Assembly: GCA_035759925.1 (NCBI GenBank)
Contig: DASTTY010000043.1
Coordinates: forward strand, 1 to 64,000
DNA length: 64,000 nucleotides
From: RHKX01 sp035759925
Lineage (GTDB): Bacteria; Actinomycetota; Thermoleophilia; Solirubrobacterales; 70-9
Reading direction: 5' to 3'
The position numbers were made by a program, and so were the translations under genes. This document shows, one piece after another, positions 32,953 to 41,484 of this stretch (positions are counted from its first letter, which is position 1; every line of letters begins with the position of its first letter). The notes under the pieces are model-generated. The model ran no database searches. It was given only the letters and a program-made list of their open reading frames with translations, and had not been told where the DNA came from.

Positions 32953-33731
32953 GGACAGTCCGGCCCGGCGTAGTCGATCTCCCTGATCCCGTCCTGATCC
33001 GCCTCGAAGCTCGCATCGCCGTCCGCCTCGAGCTTCTTCTCCTCGCCGCCGGCCTTCATCCGCACGGTGCCGCCGCCGACGAGATCGAGCCGGTAGGACT
33101 TCTCGCCGCTGTACTCCTCGGTCGCTCCGACCGCAAGTACCTGCGAGTCGACCAGCGCATCGCCGCCGGCGACGAGGCAGACCCGCGTCGTCGTCAGCGG
33201 CTCGATGCTGACGTCGATCGGCTCCAGCTTCTTCTCGTCCGGCTTGGCGACCTGCTTCTCGTCCTTCTTCTTCGCCTTGCCGGCGGGCTTGATCCGGGAG
33301 GTCTCGCCGCCGTTGTCGCCCGTGGTGAGCCCGATCACCGCCAGGATCGCCAGGAGGACGATGACGGCAGCACCGATCGCGACGATCCAGCCGCTCCGTG
33401 ACGGCGGCCGCGATCCCGCGGCGCGGCGGTTGCGGAGGACCGGTTCGGGAGGCGCGGGGGCGGCGACGGCGGGCTCCTCGAAGTTGCGCCGGTAGCGATC
33501 GGCGAGGGCCTCCCCGTCGAGCCCGAGCAGCTGTCCGTAGGTGCGCAGGAAGCCGCGAACGTAGGCGGGCCCGGGCAGGATCTCCCACTCCTCGGCCTCG
33601 AGGGCGCGCAGGTAGCGGGTCCGGATCTTCGTCCGGTCCTCCGCCTCCTTGATGTCCATGCCGAGCCGCCGGCGCGCGTCCTTGAGGGTGGCGCCGATGC
33701 CGGGTCCGGCCTGGTGGTCGTAGGGGCTCAT
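32949..33731 (-). CDS. RodZ-like helix-turn-helix membrane protein
   Basis: A 260-residue protein. Residues about 8-75 are a HTH_25 domain (GATLKDARRRLGMDIKEAED, YLRALEAEEWEILPGPAYVR). A hydrophobic segment (SGWIVAIGAAVIVLLAILAV) lies near residue 115. A lysine-rich linker and a C-terminal beta domain of DUF4115 type follow. RodZ links MreB to the envelope in rods; actinobacterial homologues sit between ftsK and cinA, as here. The ATG at 33731 has an AATACT box nine bases upstream. Confidence 0.83.
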   Translation of the reverse strand: MSPYDHQAGPGIGATLKDARRRLGMDIKEAEDRTKIRTRYLRALEAEEWEILPGPAYVRGFLRTYGQLLGLDGEALADRYRRNFEEPAVAAPAPPEPVLRNRRAAGSRPPSRSGWIVAIGAAVIVLLAILAVIGLTTGDNGGETSRIKPAGKAKKKDEKQVAKPDEKKLEPIDVSIEPLTTTRVCLVAGGDALVDSQVLAVGATEEYSGEKSYRLDLVGGGTVRMKAGGEEKKLEADGDASFEADQDGIREIDYAGPDCP

Positions 33732-33792
33732 CGGCCGCTCAGTATTGCGAGGTCGGCCGGGCGGGAACGTGCGGCGGGTGGACGTTGAAAGA

Positions 33793-36267
33793 TCAGCTCG
33801 AGACGGTCTCGAGTCCGGCACCGTCGGTCCCCGAGCCCCCCGGATCGGCGCCGCCGGAGAGGATCCGCGGGATGTCGGCGGGCCCGATCAGGACCTGGCG
33901 GGCCTTCGAGCCCTCGTAGCCGGAGATGACGCCCCGGCGCTCGAGCATGTCGATCAGCCGCCCGGCACGCGTGTAGCCGACGCGAAGCCGGCGCTGGATC
34001 ATCGACACCGAAGCGGTGTCGGTCTCGACGCAGATCCGGATCGCGTCCTCGAGCAGATCGTCCTCGTCGGGCGAGAACTCGCCGCCGCCGTCTCCGTCGA
34101 CGTCGACCGGCTGCTTCTCGACGAGCAGGTCCTGGTCGAACTTCGGCTCACCCTGCTTTGCCCAGAACGAGACGACCCGGGCGATCTCCTCCTCCGTAAC
34201 GAACGCTCCCTGGACGCGCTGGAGCTTCGACGAGCCGACGGGCCGGAACAGCATGTCTCCCTGACCGAGCAGCGACTCGGCGCCGCCCTGGTCGAGGATC
34301 ACCCGCGAATCGACCTGCGAGGCGACCGCGAAGCCGATCCGGGCGGGGATGTTGACCTTGATCGTGCCGGTGATGACGTCCGTCGACGGCCGCTGGGTGG
34401 CGAGCAGCAGGTGGATGCCGACCGCCCGCGACTTCTGGGCGAGGCGGATGATCGAGTCCTCGACCTCGCCGGGGGCGACCATCATCAGGTCGGCGAGCTC
34501 GTCGATCACGCAGAGGATGTGCGGCAGCGGCGCCTCCCCCGCCCGGCGGCGGATCTTGTTGAGCTCGTCGAGGTTGCGGCCGCGGGCCTTCCCCATCACC
34601 GTGTAGCGCGACTCCATCTCGGCGACGAGGTTCTCGAGGACGTTCGCGGCGACGCGGGCGTTGGTCACGACCGGGGTCAGCAGGTGCGGCACCGAGTCGT
34701 AGTGGTTGAGCTCGACCTGCTTGGGGTCGACGAGGACGAGCCGGAGCTCATTCGGCGAGGCATGCAGGAGCATCGAGGTGAGGATCGCGTTGACCGAGCC
34801 CGACTTGCCGGAGCCGGTCGTGCCGGCGACGAGGACGTGCGGCATCCGCGCCAGGTCCATCGAGACCGCTTGCCCGGAGATGTCCTTGCCGAGCCAGGAG
34901 AGCAGCGGCGAGGCGCCGTCGGGGCGGCCCTGGTAGATGTCGCCGAGGCGGACCATCTTCCGGCGCGTGTTCGGGACCTCGACGCCGACCGCCTTCTTGC
35001 CGGGGATCGGCGCGAGGATCCGGATGTCGGTCGACGCCAGCGCGTAGGCGAGATCGTCCTTGAGCTGGGCGATCTTGCCGACCTTCGTGCCCGGCGCGAG
35101 CTGGAGCTCGTAGCGGCTCACATGCGGCCCGGTCACGGTGCCGATCAGCTTCGCCTCGATCTTGAAGTGGCTGAGCACCTCGAGCAGCGCCCTTGCGGTC
35201 TTCTCCATCTCGCGGCGGTCGGGGGCCCGCTCGCGATCGTCGTTGCCGCGACGGAGCAGCTTCGCCGGCGGGTTGCGGTAATCGAGCTCCTCCGACTCGG
35301 TGATGCCGCCGCGCTTCGCCCCCTGCGGCGTCTGCGTGACCTCGATCTCCTCGCCGGCGGCCGGCTCCGGCTCGGGTACCGGCTCCGGCCCGAGGACGGC
35401 GGCGCCGTCGTCCTCGAACGCGTGGTCGATCGCCTCGCCGGCGGCCTCGTCGGCCGCGGCTTCGCCGTCGTCGGCGTCGAAGTCGATCTCGCCCGTCTCC
35501 TCCTCGTCGCCGAGCGGATTGGTCAGCTCATCGTCGCGGGCGCCGTCCTGATCCGGATAGTGCGCGGTCGTCCAGCCGTCGCCGACACGCTCGCCGAAGC
35601 GGTCGCGGCGGCCACGGACCGAGCGGGCCAGCTCGCCGCTCGCATGCCGGGCCCGCCCGGCGGCCTCGGCGCCGGAGCCGAGCAGGCCGACGAGCGGCCG
35701 GCCGCTGAGCAGGAGGATGCCGCTGAGGACCATCAGGACGGCGATGATGTGGGCACCGACACGCTGAAAGAGCGTTGCCGAGGCCCAGTAGAGCGCTTCG
35801 CCGAGAACGCCGCCGTGGCTCGTCATGAAGTCGGGATCGAACGTCCCGCTCCGCGCCGGCTCGTCCGGCCCGAGCCCGGCGGTGCCCGCGGCGAATGCGA
35901 GGAGCAGCCCGGCGACGAGCAGGATCGCCCCGGCATTGATCGTCCCCGGGTAGCGGATCAGCGGCTTGACGACGAGCGCGATCCCGCAGCCGGCGAGGAT
36001 CATCGGGACCGCGTAGGAGACCGTGCCTCCGGCCCAGGTCAGCGCCACCTCGAGACCGGAGCCTCCGAGGCCGCCGTTCCAGCCCGCGTAGAGGACGAAC
36101 CCGAGATAGAGCGCGGCGGCGAGCAGGCCGAGGCCGATCAGGTCGAGGTGGCGCTGCTCGAGCTCGCGCGGCAGCGCACGGACAGTGCGCGCGGCCGGCT
36201 TCTTCCCCCGCTTCGGAGAAGCCTTCTTGCCGCGCGCTTTCGGTCGCAGAAGTGGCTTTGTTGGCAT
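33793..36267 (-). CDS. ftsK: DNA translocase FtsK
   Basis: An 824-residue protein. A basic N-terminus is followed by four membrane segments (about residues 45-190) and an acidic linker to about 330. The motor domain holds VLVAGTTGSGKSGSVNAIL (Walker A), HILCVIDELADLMMVAPGEV (Walker B) and LLLATQRPSTDVITGTIKVN. The C-terminal gamma winged helix (SMIQRRLRVGYTRAGRLIDML) reads KOPS DNA sites. It pumps chromosome ends through the division septum. ATG at 36267 follows GAAGGGG. It lies 61 bases upstream of the RodZ-like gene. Confidence 0.96.
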   Translation of the reverse strand: MPTKPLLRPKARGKKASPKRGKKPAARTVRALPRELEQRHLDLIGLGLLAAALYLGFVLYAGWNGGLGGSGLEVALTWAGGTVSYAVPMILAGCGIALVVKPLIRYPGTINAGAILLVAGLLLAFAAGTAGLGPDEPARSGTFDPDFMTSHGGVLGEALYWASATLFQRVGAHIIAVLMVLSGILLLSGRPLVGLLGSGAEAAGRARHASGELARSVRGRRDRFGERVGDGWTTAHYPDQDGARDDELTNPLGDEEETGEIDFDADDGEAAADEAAGEAIDHAFEDDGAAVLGPEPVPEPEPAAGEEIEVTQTPQGAKRGGITESEELDYRNPPAKLLRRGNDDRERAPDRREMEKTARALLEVLSHFKIEAKLIGTVTGPHVSRYELQLAPGTKVGKIAQLKDDLAYALASTDIRILAPIPGKKAVGVEVPNTRRKMVRLGDIYQGRPDGASPLLSWLGKDISGQAVSMDLARMPHVLVAGTTGSGKSGSVNAILTSMLLHASPNELRLVLVDPKQVELNHYDSVPHLLTPVVTNARVAANVLENLVAEMESRYTVMGKARGRNLDELNKIRRRAGEAPLPHILCVIDELADLMMVAPGEVEDSIIRLAQKSRAVGIHLLLATQRPSTDVITGTIKVNIPARIGFAVASQVDSRVILDQGGAESLLGQGDMLFRPVGSSKLQRVQGAFVTEEEIARVVSFWAKQGEPKFDQDLLVEKQPVDVDGDGGGEFSPDEDDLLEDAIRICVETDTASVSMIQRRLRVGYTRAGRLIDMLERRGVISGYEGSKARQVLIGPADIPRILSGGADPGGSGTDGAGLETVSS

Positions 36268-36324
36268 CTGGCGACCCCTTCGACGCGGGGTTGCCGTCCC
36301 CTGCGCGGCACCGGCCGCGGGGCC

Positions 36325-36339
36325 GGCAACGGGGTTGCC
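36325..36339. promoter_or_regulatory. Perfect palindrome between ftsK and the two-component system
   Basis: GGCAAC-GGG-GTTGCC. A related imperfect repeat (GGCGACCCC and GGGGTTGCC) lies nearby at about 36268-36295. Both are in the 123-base divergent gap and could be binding sites for the response regulator. Confidence 0.35.
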
Positions 36340-36377
36340 GCCGCCCCGGAGCGGCAAAGGGCGGTGATCGCTGTCTT

Positions 36378-36383
36378 TAGAAT
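36378..36383 (+). promoter_or_regulatory. -10 box for leaderless response regulator transcript
   Basis: TAGAAT, seven bases, GTG at 36391. This supports the GTG as the true start. Confidence 0.52.
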
Positions 36384-36390
36384 CGGTGCG

Positions 36391-37080
36391 GTGACCGACG
36401 CCGACAACCTGATCGGACGCGTTCTCGTCGTCGAGGACGACGACGACATCGCCGACGTCCTCCGCCGCTCGCTGCGCCAGGAGGGCCACGAGGTGCGGAC
36501 CGCGGGCGACGGCGAGGAGGCCCTGACCATGGCGGCCGAGTTCGTCCCCGACCTGGTCGTGCTCGACCTCGGCCTCCCGAGGCTCGACGGAGTCGACGTC
36601 TGCCGGAGGCTGCGCGCGGCGGGCGACGTGCCGATCCTGATCCTGACCGCCCGCACCGATACCGGCGACCGTGTCGAGGGCCTCGACGCCGGCGCCGACG
36701 ACTACCTCGTCAAGCCGTTCGAGCGCGCCGAGCTGCTGGCGCGCATGCGGGCGCTGCTGCGGCGCCGGCCGCCGCGCGGCACGGCGTCGCTGACGGTCGG
36801 CGACCTCGTGCTCAACCCGGGGACCCGGGAGGTGACGCGCGGGGAGCGCGTCGTCGACCTGACCAACCGCGAGTTCGAGCTGCTCGAGTTCCTGATGCGG
36901 AACGAGCGGCTCGTGATCTCGCGCGAGCGCCTGCTCGAGGAGGTCTGGGGCTATGACCCGACCTCGATGACGAACACGATCGACGTGTTCATCAGCAACC
37001 TCAGGCGCAAGCTCGAAGAGGGAGGAGAGGAACGGATCCTGCATACCAAGCGGGGTGCCGGCTACGTGGTCAGAGCGTGA
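36391..37080 (+). CDS. OmpR/PhoB-family response regulator
   Basis: A 229-residue protein. The receiver domain (about 10-120) has RVLVVEDDDDIADVL (acidic pocket), LVVLDLGLPRLDGVDVCRRL with the phosphorylated aspartate near residue 57, and DYLVKPFERAELLARM. The C-terminal winged helix (about 135-229) includes LTNREFELLEFLMRNERLVISRE and DVFISNLRRKLE. It binds DNA as a dimer when phosphorylated. The sensor kinase gene starts 4 bases downstream, so the pair is cotranscribed. The stimulus is unknown. Confidence 0.93.
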   Translation: MTDADNLIGRVLVVEDDDDIADVLRRSLRQEGHEVRTAGDGEEALTMAAEFVPDLVVLDLGLPRLDGVDVCRRLRAAGDVPILILTARTDTGDRVEGLDAGADDYLVKPFERAELLARMRALLRRRPPRGTASLTVGDLVLNPGTREVTRGERVVDLTNREFELLEFLMRNERLVISRERLLEEVWGYDPTSMTNTIDVFISNLRRKLEEGGEERILHTKRGAGYVVRA

Positions 37081-37084
37081 GCCG

Positions 37085-38554
37085 ATGAACCCACTGCAGG
37101 GCCTGAAGCATCTCTACGGTCGCTCGCGCCGCCTCCCCGTCCGGATCCGGATCGCGATCGTCTCGGCGACGCTGACGGCGGTGATCCTCATCGGCTTCGC
37201 CGCCGTCGTCGGCCGTCTCGTCACCAACCGCCTCCACACGGACTTCGAGAACGAGCTCCGCGGCCAGGCGGCGACCCTCGCCAACCGGATCAGCTTGAAC
37301 AACGCCGGCCAGCCGGTCGATCCCAACCTCGAGGAGGTCGCGCTGGCCAACGACGCCGAGATCCGGCTCGTCAGCGAGGACGGCCAGGTCGACATCGAGA
37401 CTCCGAGCTCGACCGCGTTCCCACCGCCGGACACCTCGCGCGTGGTCTCCGCCGGACCGCTGCAGGTGGCCACCTCCCAGGTCTTCAGCACCAGCAACGA
37501 CATCGGCGTGCCCCCGGCGACGTTCTACGTCCAGTACGCGCGCCCCGAGTCGTCGGTCGACGACACGATCGGCCGCCTCTGGTTGTTCCTCGCCGGCGGC
37601 GTCGCGATCGGCACCCTGCTCGCCGGCATCGCCGGGATGGCAGTCGCGACCCGGGCGATGCGGCCGATCTCGGCACTGACTGCGGCCGCGGGCGACATCG
37701 CGACCACGCGCGATCCGTCGCGGCGGATCCCCGAGCCCGAGAGCGACGACGAGGTCGCCGAGCTGGCCCGGACACTCGACCAGATGCTCCGCCAGCTCGA
37801 CGCGGCCCGGTCGGAGACCGAGGCGACGGTCCAGCGCCAGCGCGAGTTCGTCGCCGACGCCTCGCACGAGCTGCGGACGCCGCTGACCAGCATCCTCGCC
37901 AACCTCGAGCTCCTCGATGCGGCGCTCGCCGCCGATTCGCGCTCCGACGACGACGAGGGTGCGGCCGTCGCCTCGGCACTGCGCAGCTCGAAGCGGATGA
38001 ACCGGCTCGTCGGCGACCTGCTGCTGCTCGCCCGCGCCGACGCCGGGCGCATCGGGACGCGCGTCGAGTGCGATCTCGGGACGATCGCCTCGGAGGCGCT
38101 CGAGGAGGTCGCGCCGGTCGCCGACGGCCACCGCTTCAGCGCCGTGCTGGACGGATCCGCGCCTGTGAGCGGCAATCCCGACGAGCTCCACCGGATGATC
38201 CTGAACCTGCTCGAGAACGCGATCCGCCACACGCCGGAGGGCACCGCGATCGACGTCGGGCTCGCGATCGACGGCGACACCGCCCTGCTGACCGTCCGCG
38301 ACGACGGACCCGGCCTGCCGGCCGGGATGGAGGATCAGGTCTTCGCACGCTTCGTCCGCGGTGAGGGGCCCGCCGACCGCAGCGCACGGAACGGCGCCGG
38401 CACCGGGCTGGGGCTGTCGATCGTCCGTGCCGTCGCGACTGCTCACGGCGGCACCGTCACCGCGGTCAACGGACCGGACGGCGGTGCCTGTTTCGAGGTC
38501 AGGATGCCGCTGGCGGCGGCCGCCGGCGACTCCGAATCGGTGATCCAGGTTTGA
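37085..38554 (+). CDS. Membrane sensor histidine kinase with HAMP domain
   Basis: A 489-residue protein. The first membrane helix is near residues 25-47, followed by an extracytoplasmic region of about 120 residues and a second helix near 168-190. A HAMP domain follows. FVADASHELRTPLTSILANLE is the H box near residue 263, LHRMILNLLENAIRHTPEG the N box, and VRDDGPGLP and GAGTGLGLSIVRAVATAHGG the G boxes. It senses an external signal and phosphorylates the adjacent regulator. ATG at 37085 is preferred over an in-frame start inside the regulator gene. Confidence 0.93.
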   Translation: MNPLQGLKHLYGRSRRLPVRIRIAIVSATLTAVILIGFAAVVGRLVTNRLHTDFENELRGQAATLANRISLNNAGQPVDPNLEEVALANDAEIRLVSEDGQVDIETPSSTAFPPPDTSRVVSAGPLQVATSQVFSTSNDIGVPPATFYVQYARPESSVDDTIGRLWLFLAGGVAIGTLLAGIAGMAVATRAMRPISALTAAAGDIATTRDPSRRIPEPESDDEVAELARTLDQMLRQLDAARSETEATVQRQREFVADASHELRTPLTSILANLELLDAALAADSRSDDDEGAAVASALRSSKRMNRLVGDLLLLARADAGRIGTRVECDLGTIASEALEEVAPVADGHRFSAVLDGSAPVSGNPDELHRMILNLLENAIRHTPEGTAIDVGLAIDGDTALLTVRDDGPGLPAGMEDQVFARFVRGEGPADRSARNGAGTGLGLSIVRAVATAHGGTVTAVNGPDGGACFEVRMPLAAAAGDSESVIQV

Positions 38555-38588
38555 GCGAACTATTCGCGCACCTTGAGGGTGTCTTTAA

Positions 38589-38731
38589 CCACGGGGCCGA
38601 ATATGGCCCGTGGACGAGACAACAGCCACCCGGTCCTCCCCCATAAGCCGACCGAGGTGGCACCTGATTGGCCAGCCTGAGCCAATTGCGAGCCCGCCGG
38701 ATCCCCCTCCCTGATCCGGCGGGTCTCTTTT
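38589..38731 (+). ncRNA. Candidate small RNA with C-rich hairpin loops (6C-RNA-like)
   Basis: Hairpin A: CCACGGG (38589-38595) pairs with CCCGTGG (38607-38613). Hairpin B: GCCACC-CGGTC (38625-38635) pairs with GACCG-A-GGTGGC (38650-38661), and its 14-base loop contains CTCCCCC. A short hairpin near 38668-38687 (ATTGGC/GCCAAT) follows. Hairpin C: CCCGCCGGATC / GATCCGGCGGG encloses loop CCCCTCCCT and precedes a TCTCTTTTT run. Two hairpins with C-rich loops, the last being a terminator, match the plan of the actinobacterial 6C RNA. The loops have five rather than six consecutive C, so family assignment is tentative. Confidence 0.5.
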
Positions 38732-38732
38732 T
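38693..38732 (+). terminator. Intrinsic terminator
   Basis: An eleven-pair perfect stem CCCGCCGGATC (38693-38703) / GATCCGGCGGG (38713-38723) followed by TCTCTTTTT. It ends the small RNA and possibly the two-component transcript. Confidence 0.88.
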
Positions 38733-38758
38733 GGCGGCCTCGGAGGCCGCCGGCCGGC

Positions 38759-38804
38759 GTCCTCGTCGGCTCACGTGCGAAGCACGCTTCGCCTCCTGCG
38801 TCCT
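38759..38804. repeat. Intergenic repeat, copy 1
   Basis: GTCCTCGTCGGCTCAC (38759-38774), a centre GTGCGAAGCAC able to form a small hairpin, then GCTTCGCCTCCTGCGTCCT (38786-38804). The two flanks are identical to those of copy 2 at 62154-62201, while the centre differs but is again palindromic. Confidence 0.75.
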
Positions 38805-38935
38805 TGGCCAGCGACCTCCGAGCCGCGTCAAAAGGCGGGATCCACGGGTCGTGGGCGGATTTGTACCCGCGGTGGGATCATTTCCGCCCACTGGATCCCC
38901 CTGGCGCCCTCAACGCTGGGCGCGTCAGGGGCTGT

Positions 38936-40603
38936 TCAGACCTCGATGACGACCGGCAGGACCATCGGGCGGCGCTTGAGGCGCTTGTAGACGAAGGTCG
39001 CGACCGCGTCGTGGACGTCCTGGCGGATCAGCGCCGGCTCGCGGACGTGACCCTGCAGGCCCTCCTCGAGGCTGTCCTCGACGATGTCGGCGAGCTCGTC
39101 GATGAGACGCTCGCTGTCGTCGCCGGACTGCATCGGCACGCCGCGGAAGCTGATCTCGGGATCGGCTGCGACCTCGCCGTCCTCGACCGAGACGGTTGCG
39201 ACGACGATCACGAGGCCGTCGGCCGAGAGCGTGCGGCGGTCGCGGAGGGCCGCATCGTCGGGCTCACCGAGCTCGAGCCCGTCGACGAAGATCATCCCGG
39301 CGCCGATGTCGTCGCCGAGCCGGGCGCCGTCGGCGTCGATCTCGAGCGGGATCCCGTTCCTGGTGCGGAAGATCCGGTCGTCGTCGACCCCGACCGACTC
39401 GGCGAGCATCCCGTGCAGGCGGATCCGCTTGTAGTCGCCGTGCATCGGCATCACGTAGCGGGGCCGGGTCAGGTTGAGCATCAGCTTCATGTCCTCCTGG
39501 TAGCCGTGGCCGGAGGCGTGGATCGGCGCGTCGGCGGCGGTGATCACCCGGGCGCCGATCTCGAAGATCCGGTCGATCGTCTCGTTCACCGATCGCTCGT
39601 TGCCGGGCACCGGGGTCGCCGAGAAGACGACCGTGTCGCCGGAGTGAAGCGCGACGTCGCGGTGCTCGCCGTGGGCCATCCGCCGCAGCGCCGAGAGCGG
39701 TTCGCCCTGGCTGCCGGTCGAGATCGCGACCACCTCCTCGTCCGGGTAGTCCTCGATCTCGCGCGGCTGGATCAGCAGGCCCTCGGGAGCCTTCGCGATG
39801 CCGAGGTTGGAGGCGATGTTGAAGTTCTTGCGCATCGAGCGCCCGACGAGCGCGACCTTGCGGCCGAGCGCATCGGCCGCGTCGACGACCTGCTGGACGC
39901 GATGAACGTTCGAGGCGAAGCAGGTGACGATGATCCGGCCTTCGCAGCGGGAGAACGTCTCCAGCAGCGCCGGCCCGACGCTCGCCTCCGACATCGCGAC
40001 GCCGGGACGGTCGGCGTTGGTCGAGTCGCCGCAGAGGCACAGCAGGCCGTCGTCGCCGAGCCGGGCGAGCCGGGCGAAGTCGGCCGGGCGCCCGTCGACG
40101 GGCGTCTGGTCGAACTTGTAGTCGCCGGTGATCAGGATCGTCCCCAGCGGCGTGCCGACGGCGACCGCGCATGCGTCGGGGATCGAGTGCGACATGTGGA
40201 CGAGCTCGATCTCGAAGTCACCGGCGGCGACCGGGCTTCCGGGAGCGAGGTCGCGGAGCGGCACGTCCCTGAGCTTGTGCTCCTCGAGCTTCGATCGGAC
40301 CATCCCGATGGTCAACCGTCCCCCGTAGATCGCCGGCGGGATGCCGATCTCGCGGAGGACGTAGGGCAGGGCGCCGACGTGGTCCTCGTGGCCGTGGGTG
40401 AGGACGATCGCCTCGATGTCCTCGACCCGCCCACGCAGGTAGGAGAAGTCGGGCAGGACAAGGTCGATCCCGAGCATCTCCGCGGTCGGGAACATCAGCC
40501 CGGTGTCGATGATGACGATCCGGTCGTCGTACTCGACGACCGTCATGTTCTTGCCGATCTCGCCGAGCCCGCCCAGCGGCAGGATCCGCAGAGTGCCGCT
40601 CAC
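38936..40603 (-). CDS. rnj: Ribonuclease J
   Basis: A 555-residue metallo-beta-lactamase/beta-CASP nuclease. LRILPLGGLGEIGKNMTVVEY opens it, IVLTHGHEDHVGALPYVL is the metal motif near residue 75, and LVHMSHSIPDACAVAV and ILITGDYKFDQTPVDG follow. ISTGSQGEPLSALRRMA and the beta-CASP motif HASGHGYQEDMKLML are clear. RNase J is a 5'-3' exonuclease and endonuclease for mRNA and rRNA. GTG at 40603 overlaps the dapA stop (GTGA), so the two are coupled. Confidence 0.95.
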   Translation of the reverse strand: MSGTLRILPLGGLGEIGKNMTVVEYDDRIVIIDTGLMFPTAEMLGIDLVLPDFSYLRGRVEDIEAIVLTHGHEDHVGALPYVLREIGIPPAIYGGRLTIGMVRSKLEEHKLRDVPLRDLAPGSPVAAGDFEIELVHMSHSIPDACAVAVGTPLGTILITGDYKFDQTPVDGRPADFARLARLGDDGLLCLCGDSTNADRPGVAMSEASVGPALLETFSRCEGRIIVTCFASNVHRVQQVVDAADALGRKVALVGRSMRKNFNIASNLGIAKAPEGLLIQPREIEDYPDEEVVAISTGSQGEPLSALRRMAHGEHRDVALHSGDTVVFSATPVPGNERSVNETIDRIFEIGARVITAADAPIHASGHGYQEDMKLMLNLTRPRYVMPMHGDYKRIRLHGMLAESVGVDDDRIFRTRNGIPLEIDADGARLGDDIGAGMIFVDGLELGEPDDAALRDRRTLSADGLVIVVATVSVEDGEVAADPEISFRGVPMQSGDDSERLIDELADIVEDSLEEGLQGHVREPALIRQDVHDAVATFVYKRLKRRPMVLPVVIEV

Positions 40604-41472
40604 GCGACGACCTCGAGGCCGACTGCTTCGAGCGCGCGCCGAACGACCTCGCGCTGGCCCTCGTCGAGTGGGACCATCGGGAGCCGCATCCGCTCCGAGC
40701 AGATCCCGAGCATCTGTAGCGCGGCCTTGAGCGGCATCGGGTTCGTCGTCACTCCCAGCGCGTCGTAGATCGGCTGCAGGGAGGCGTCGATCTCGCGCGC
40801 ACCGTCGAGATCCCCGGCCTCGAAGCGATCGCGGACTGCGGCCATCTGCGGGCCGACGAGATGCGACGCGACCGTGATCCCGCCGGTCCCGCCGATCTCG
40901 AGCGCACGGAGGAAGACGCCGTCGTTGCCCGCCAGCACGTCGAGGCCGGCGATCGCCTGTAGCTCGGCGTCGTTGGCCTGCTTGACCGCGACGACGTTGG
41001 CGATCCGGGCCAGCTCGGCGAGCAGCTCCGGCGGCATGTTGACCACCGTCCGCGAGGGGATGTTGTAGATCACGATCGGCTTCGCGGTGGCCGCGGCGAC
41101 CGCGTCGACGTGGGCCCTGATCCCGGCCGGGTTCGGCTTGTTGTAGTACGGGGTGACGACCAGCATCGCGTCGGCGCCGGCCTCGTCGGCGGCCTTCGTG
41201 AGCGCGATCGAGTGCCTGGTGTCGTTGGTGCCGCTGCCGCAGACCAGCAACGCCTCCTGACCGACCTCGGCGCGTACTGCGCGCAGCAGGTCGATCTGCT
41301 CCTCGTCGCTCAGCGTCGCCGCCTCGCCCGTCGTGCCGGCGACGACGAGGCCGTCGGAGCCGTTCTCGAGCAGATGGACGGCGAGCTTCGCTGCGGCCGC
41401 GTAGTCGACGTCGCCGCTCGCGTCGAACGGCGTCGCCATCGCCGTCAGGACGCCGCTGAGCCGGGAAGCCAT
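40600..41472 (-). CDS. dapA: 4-hydroxy-tetrahydrodipicolinate synthase
   Basis: A 290-residue aldolase-fold enzyme. LTAMATPFDASGDVDYAAAA opens it, LVVAGTTGEAATLSDEEQ is the pyruvate/aldehyde pocket, VVTPYYNKPNPAGIRAHVDAVA holds the conserved tyrosine, and IVIYNIPSRTVVNMPPELLAEL precedes the Schiff-base lysine in NVVAVKQAND near residue 160. It condenses pyruvate and aspartate semialdehyde to start the diaminopimelate route. The ATG is six bases after a TAACCT box that contains the amidase stop codon. Confidence 0.95.
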   Translation of the reverse strand: MASRLSGVLTAMATPFDASGDVDYAAAAKLAVHLLENGSDGLVVAGTTGEAATLSDEEQIDLLRAVRAEVGQEALLVCGSGTNDTRHSIALTKAADEAGADAMLVVTPYYNKPNPAGIRAHVDAVAAATAKPIVIYNIPSRTVVNMPPELLAELARIANVVAVKQANDAELQAIAGLDVLAGNDGVFLRALEIGGTGGITVASHLVGPQMAAVRDRFEAGDLDGAREIDASLQPIYDALGVTTNPMPLKAALQMLGICSERMRLPMVPLDEGQREVVRRALEAVGLEVVA

Positions 41473-41478
41473 GCGTTG

Positions 41479-41484
41479 AGGTTA
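41479..41484 (-). promoter_or_regulatory. -10 box of dapA-rnj, overlapping the amidase stop codon
   Basis: TAACCT on the minus strand, six bases before the dapA ATG. Its TAA is the amidase stop codon, so this leaderless promoter would make dapA-rnj partly independent of the upstream genes. Confidence 0.48.

Larger units (their letters stand above)
38555..38935 (+). other. 381-base intergenic region holding a structured RNA, its terminator and one repeat copy
   Basis: No protein gene is supported here. From left to right it holds three hairpins, the last followed by a T-run (38589-38731), then a repeat element (38759-38804) and about 130 bases with no recognisable feature before the rnj stop. 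Confidence 0.6.

Noticed and set aside
33745..36390. Very long open frame on the plus strand opposite ftsK, continuous with the response regulator
   Set aside because: Composition is the arginine/aspartate/valine-rich pattern of a frame antisense to a GC-rich gene. The minus strand encodes clear FtsK motifs, and the response regulator start is fixed by a TAGAAT box at 36378.
38656..38664. GGTGGCACC resembling a T-box antiterminator core before a terminator
   Set aside because: No downstream amino-acid or tRNA-synthetase gene lies on that strand, and the bases are better explained as one arm of hairpin B of the small RNA.
38804..40768. 654-codon open frame on the plus strand
   Set aside because: It is antisense to rnj, with typical biased composition and no motif.
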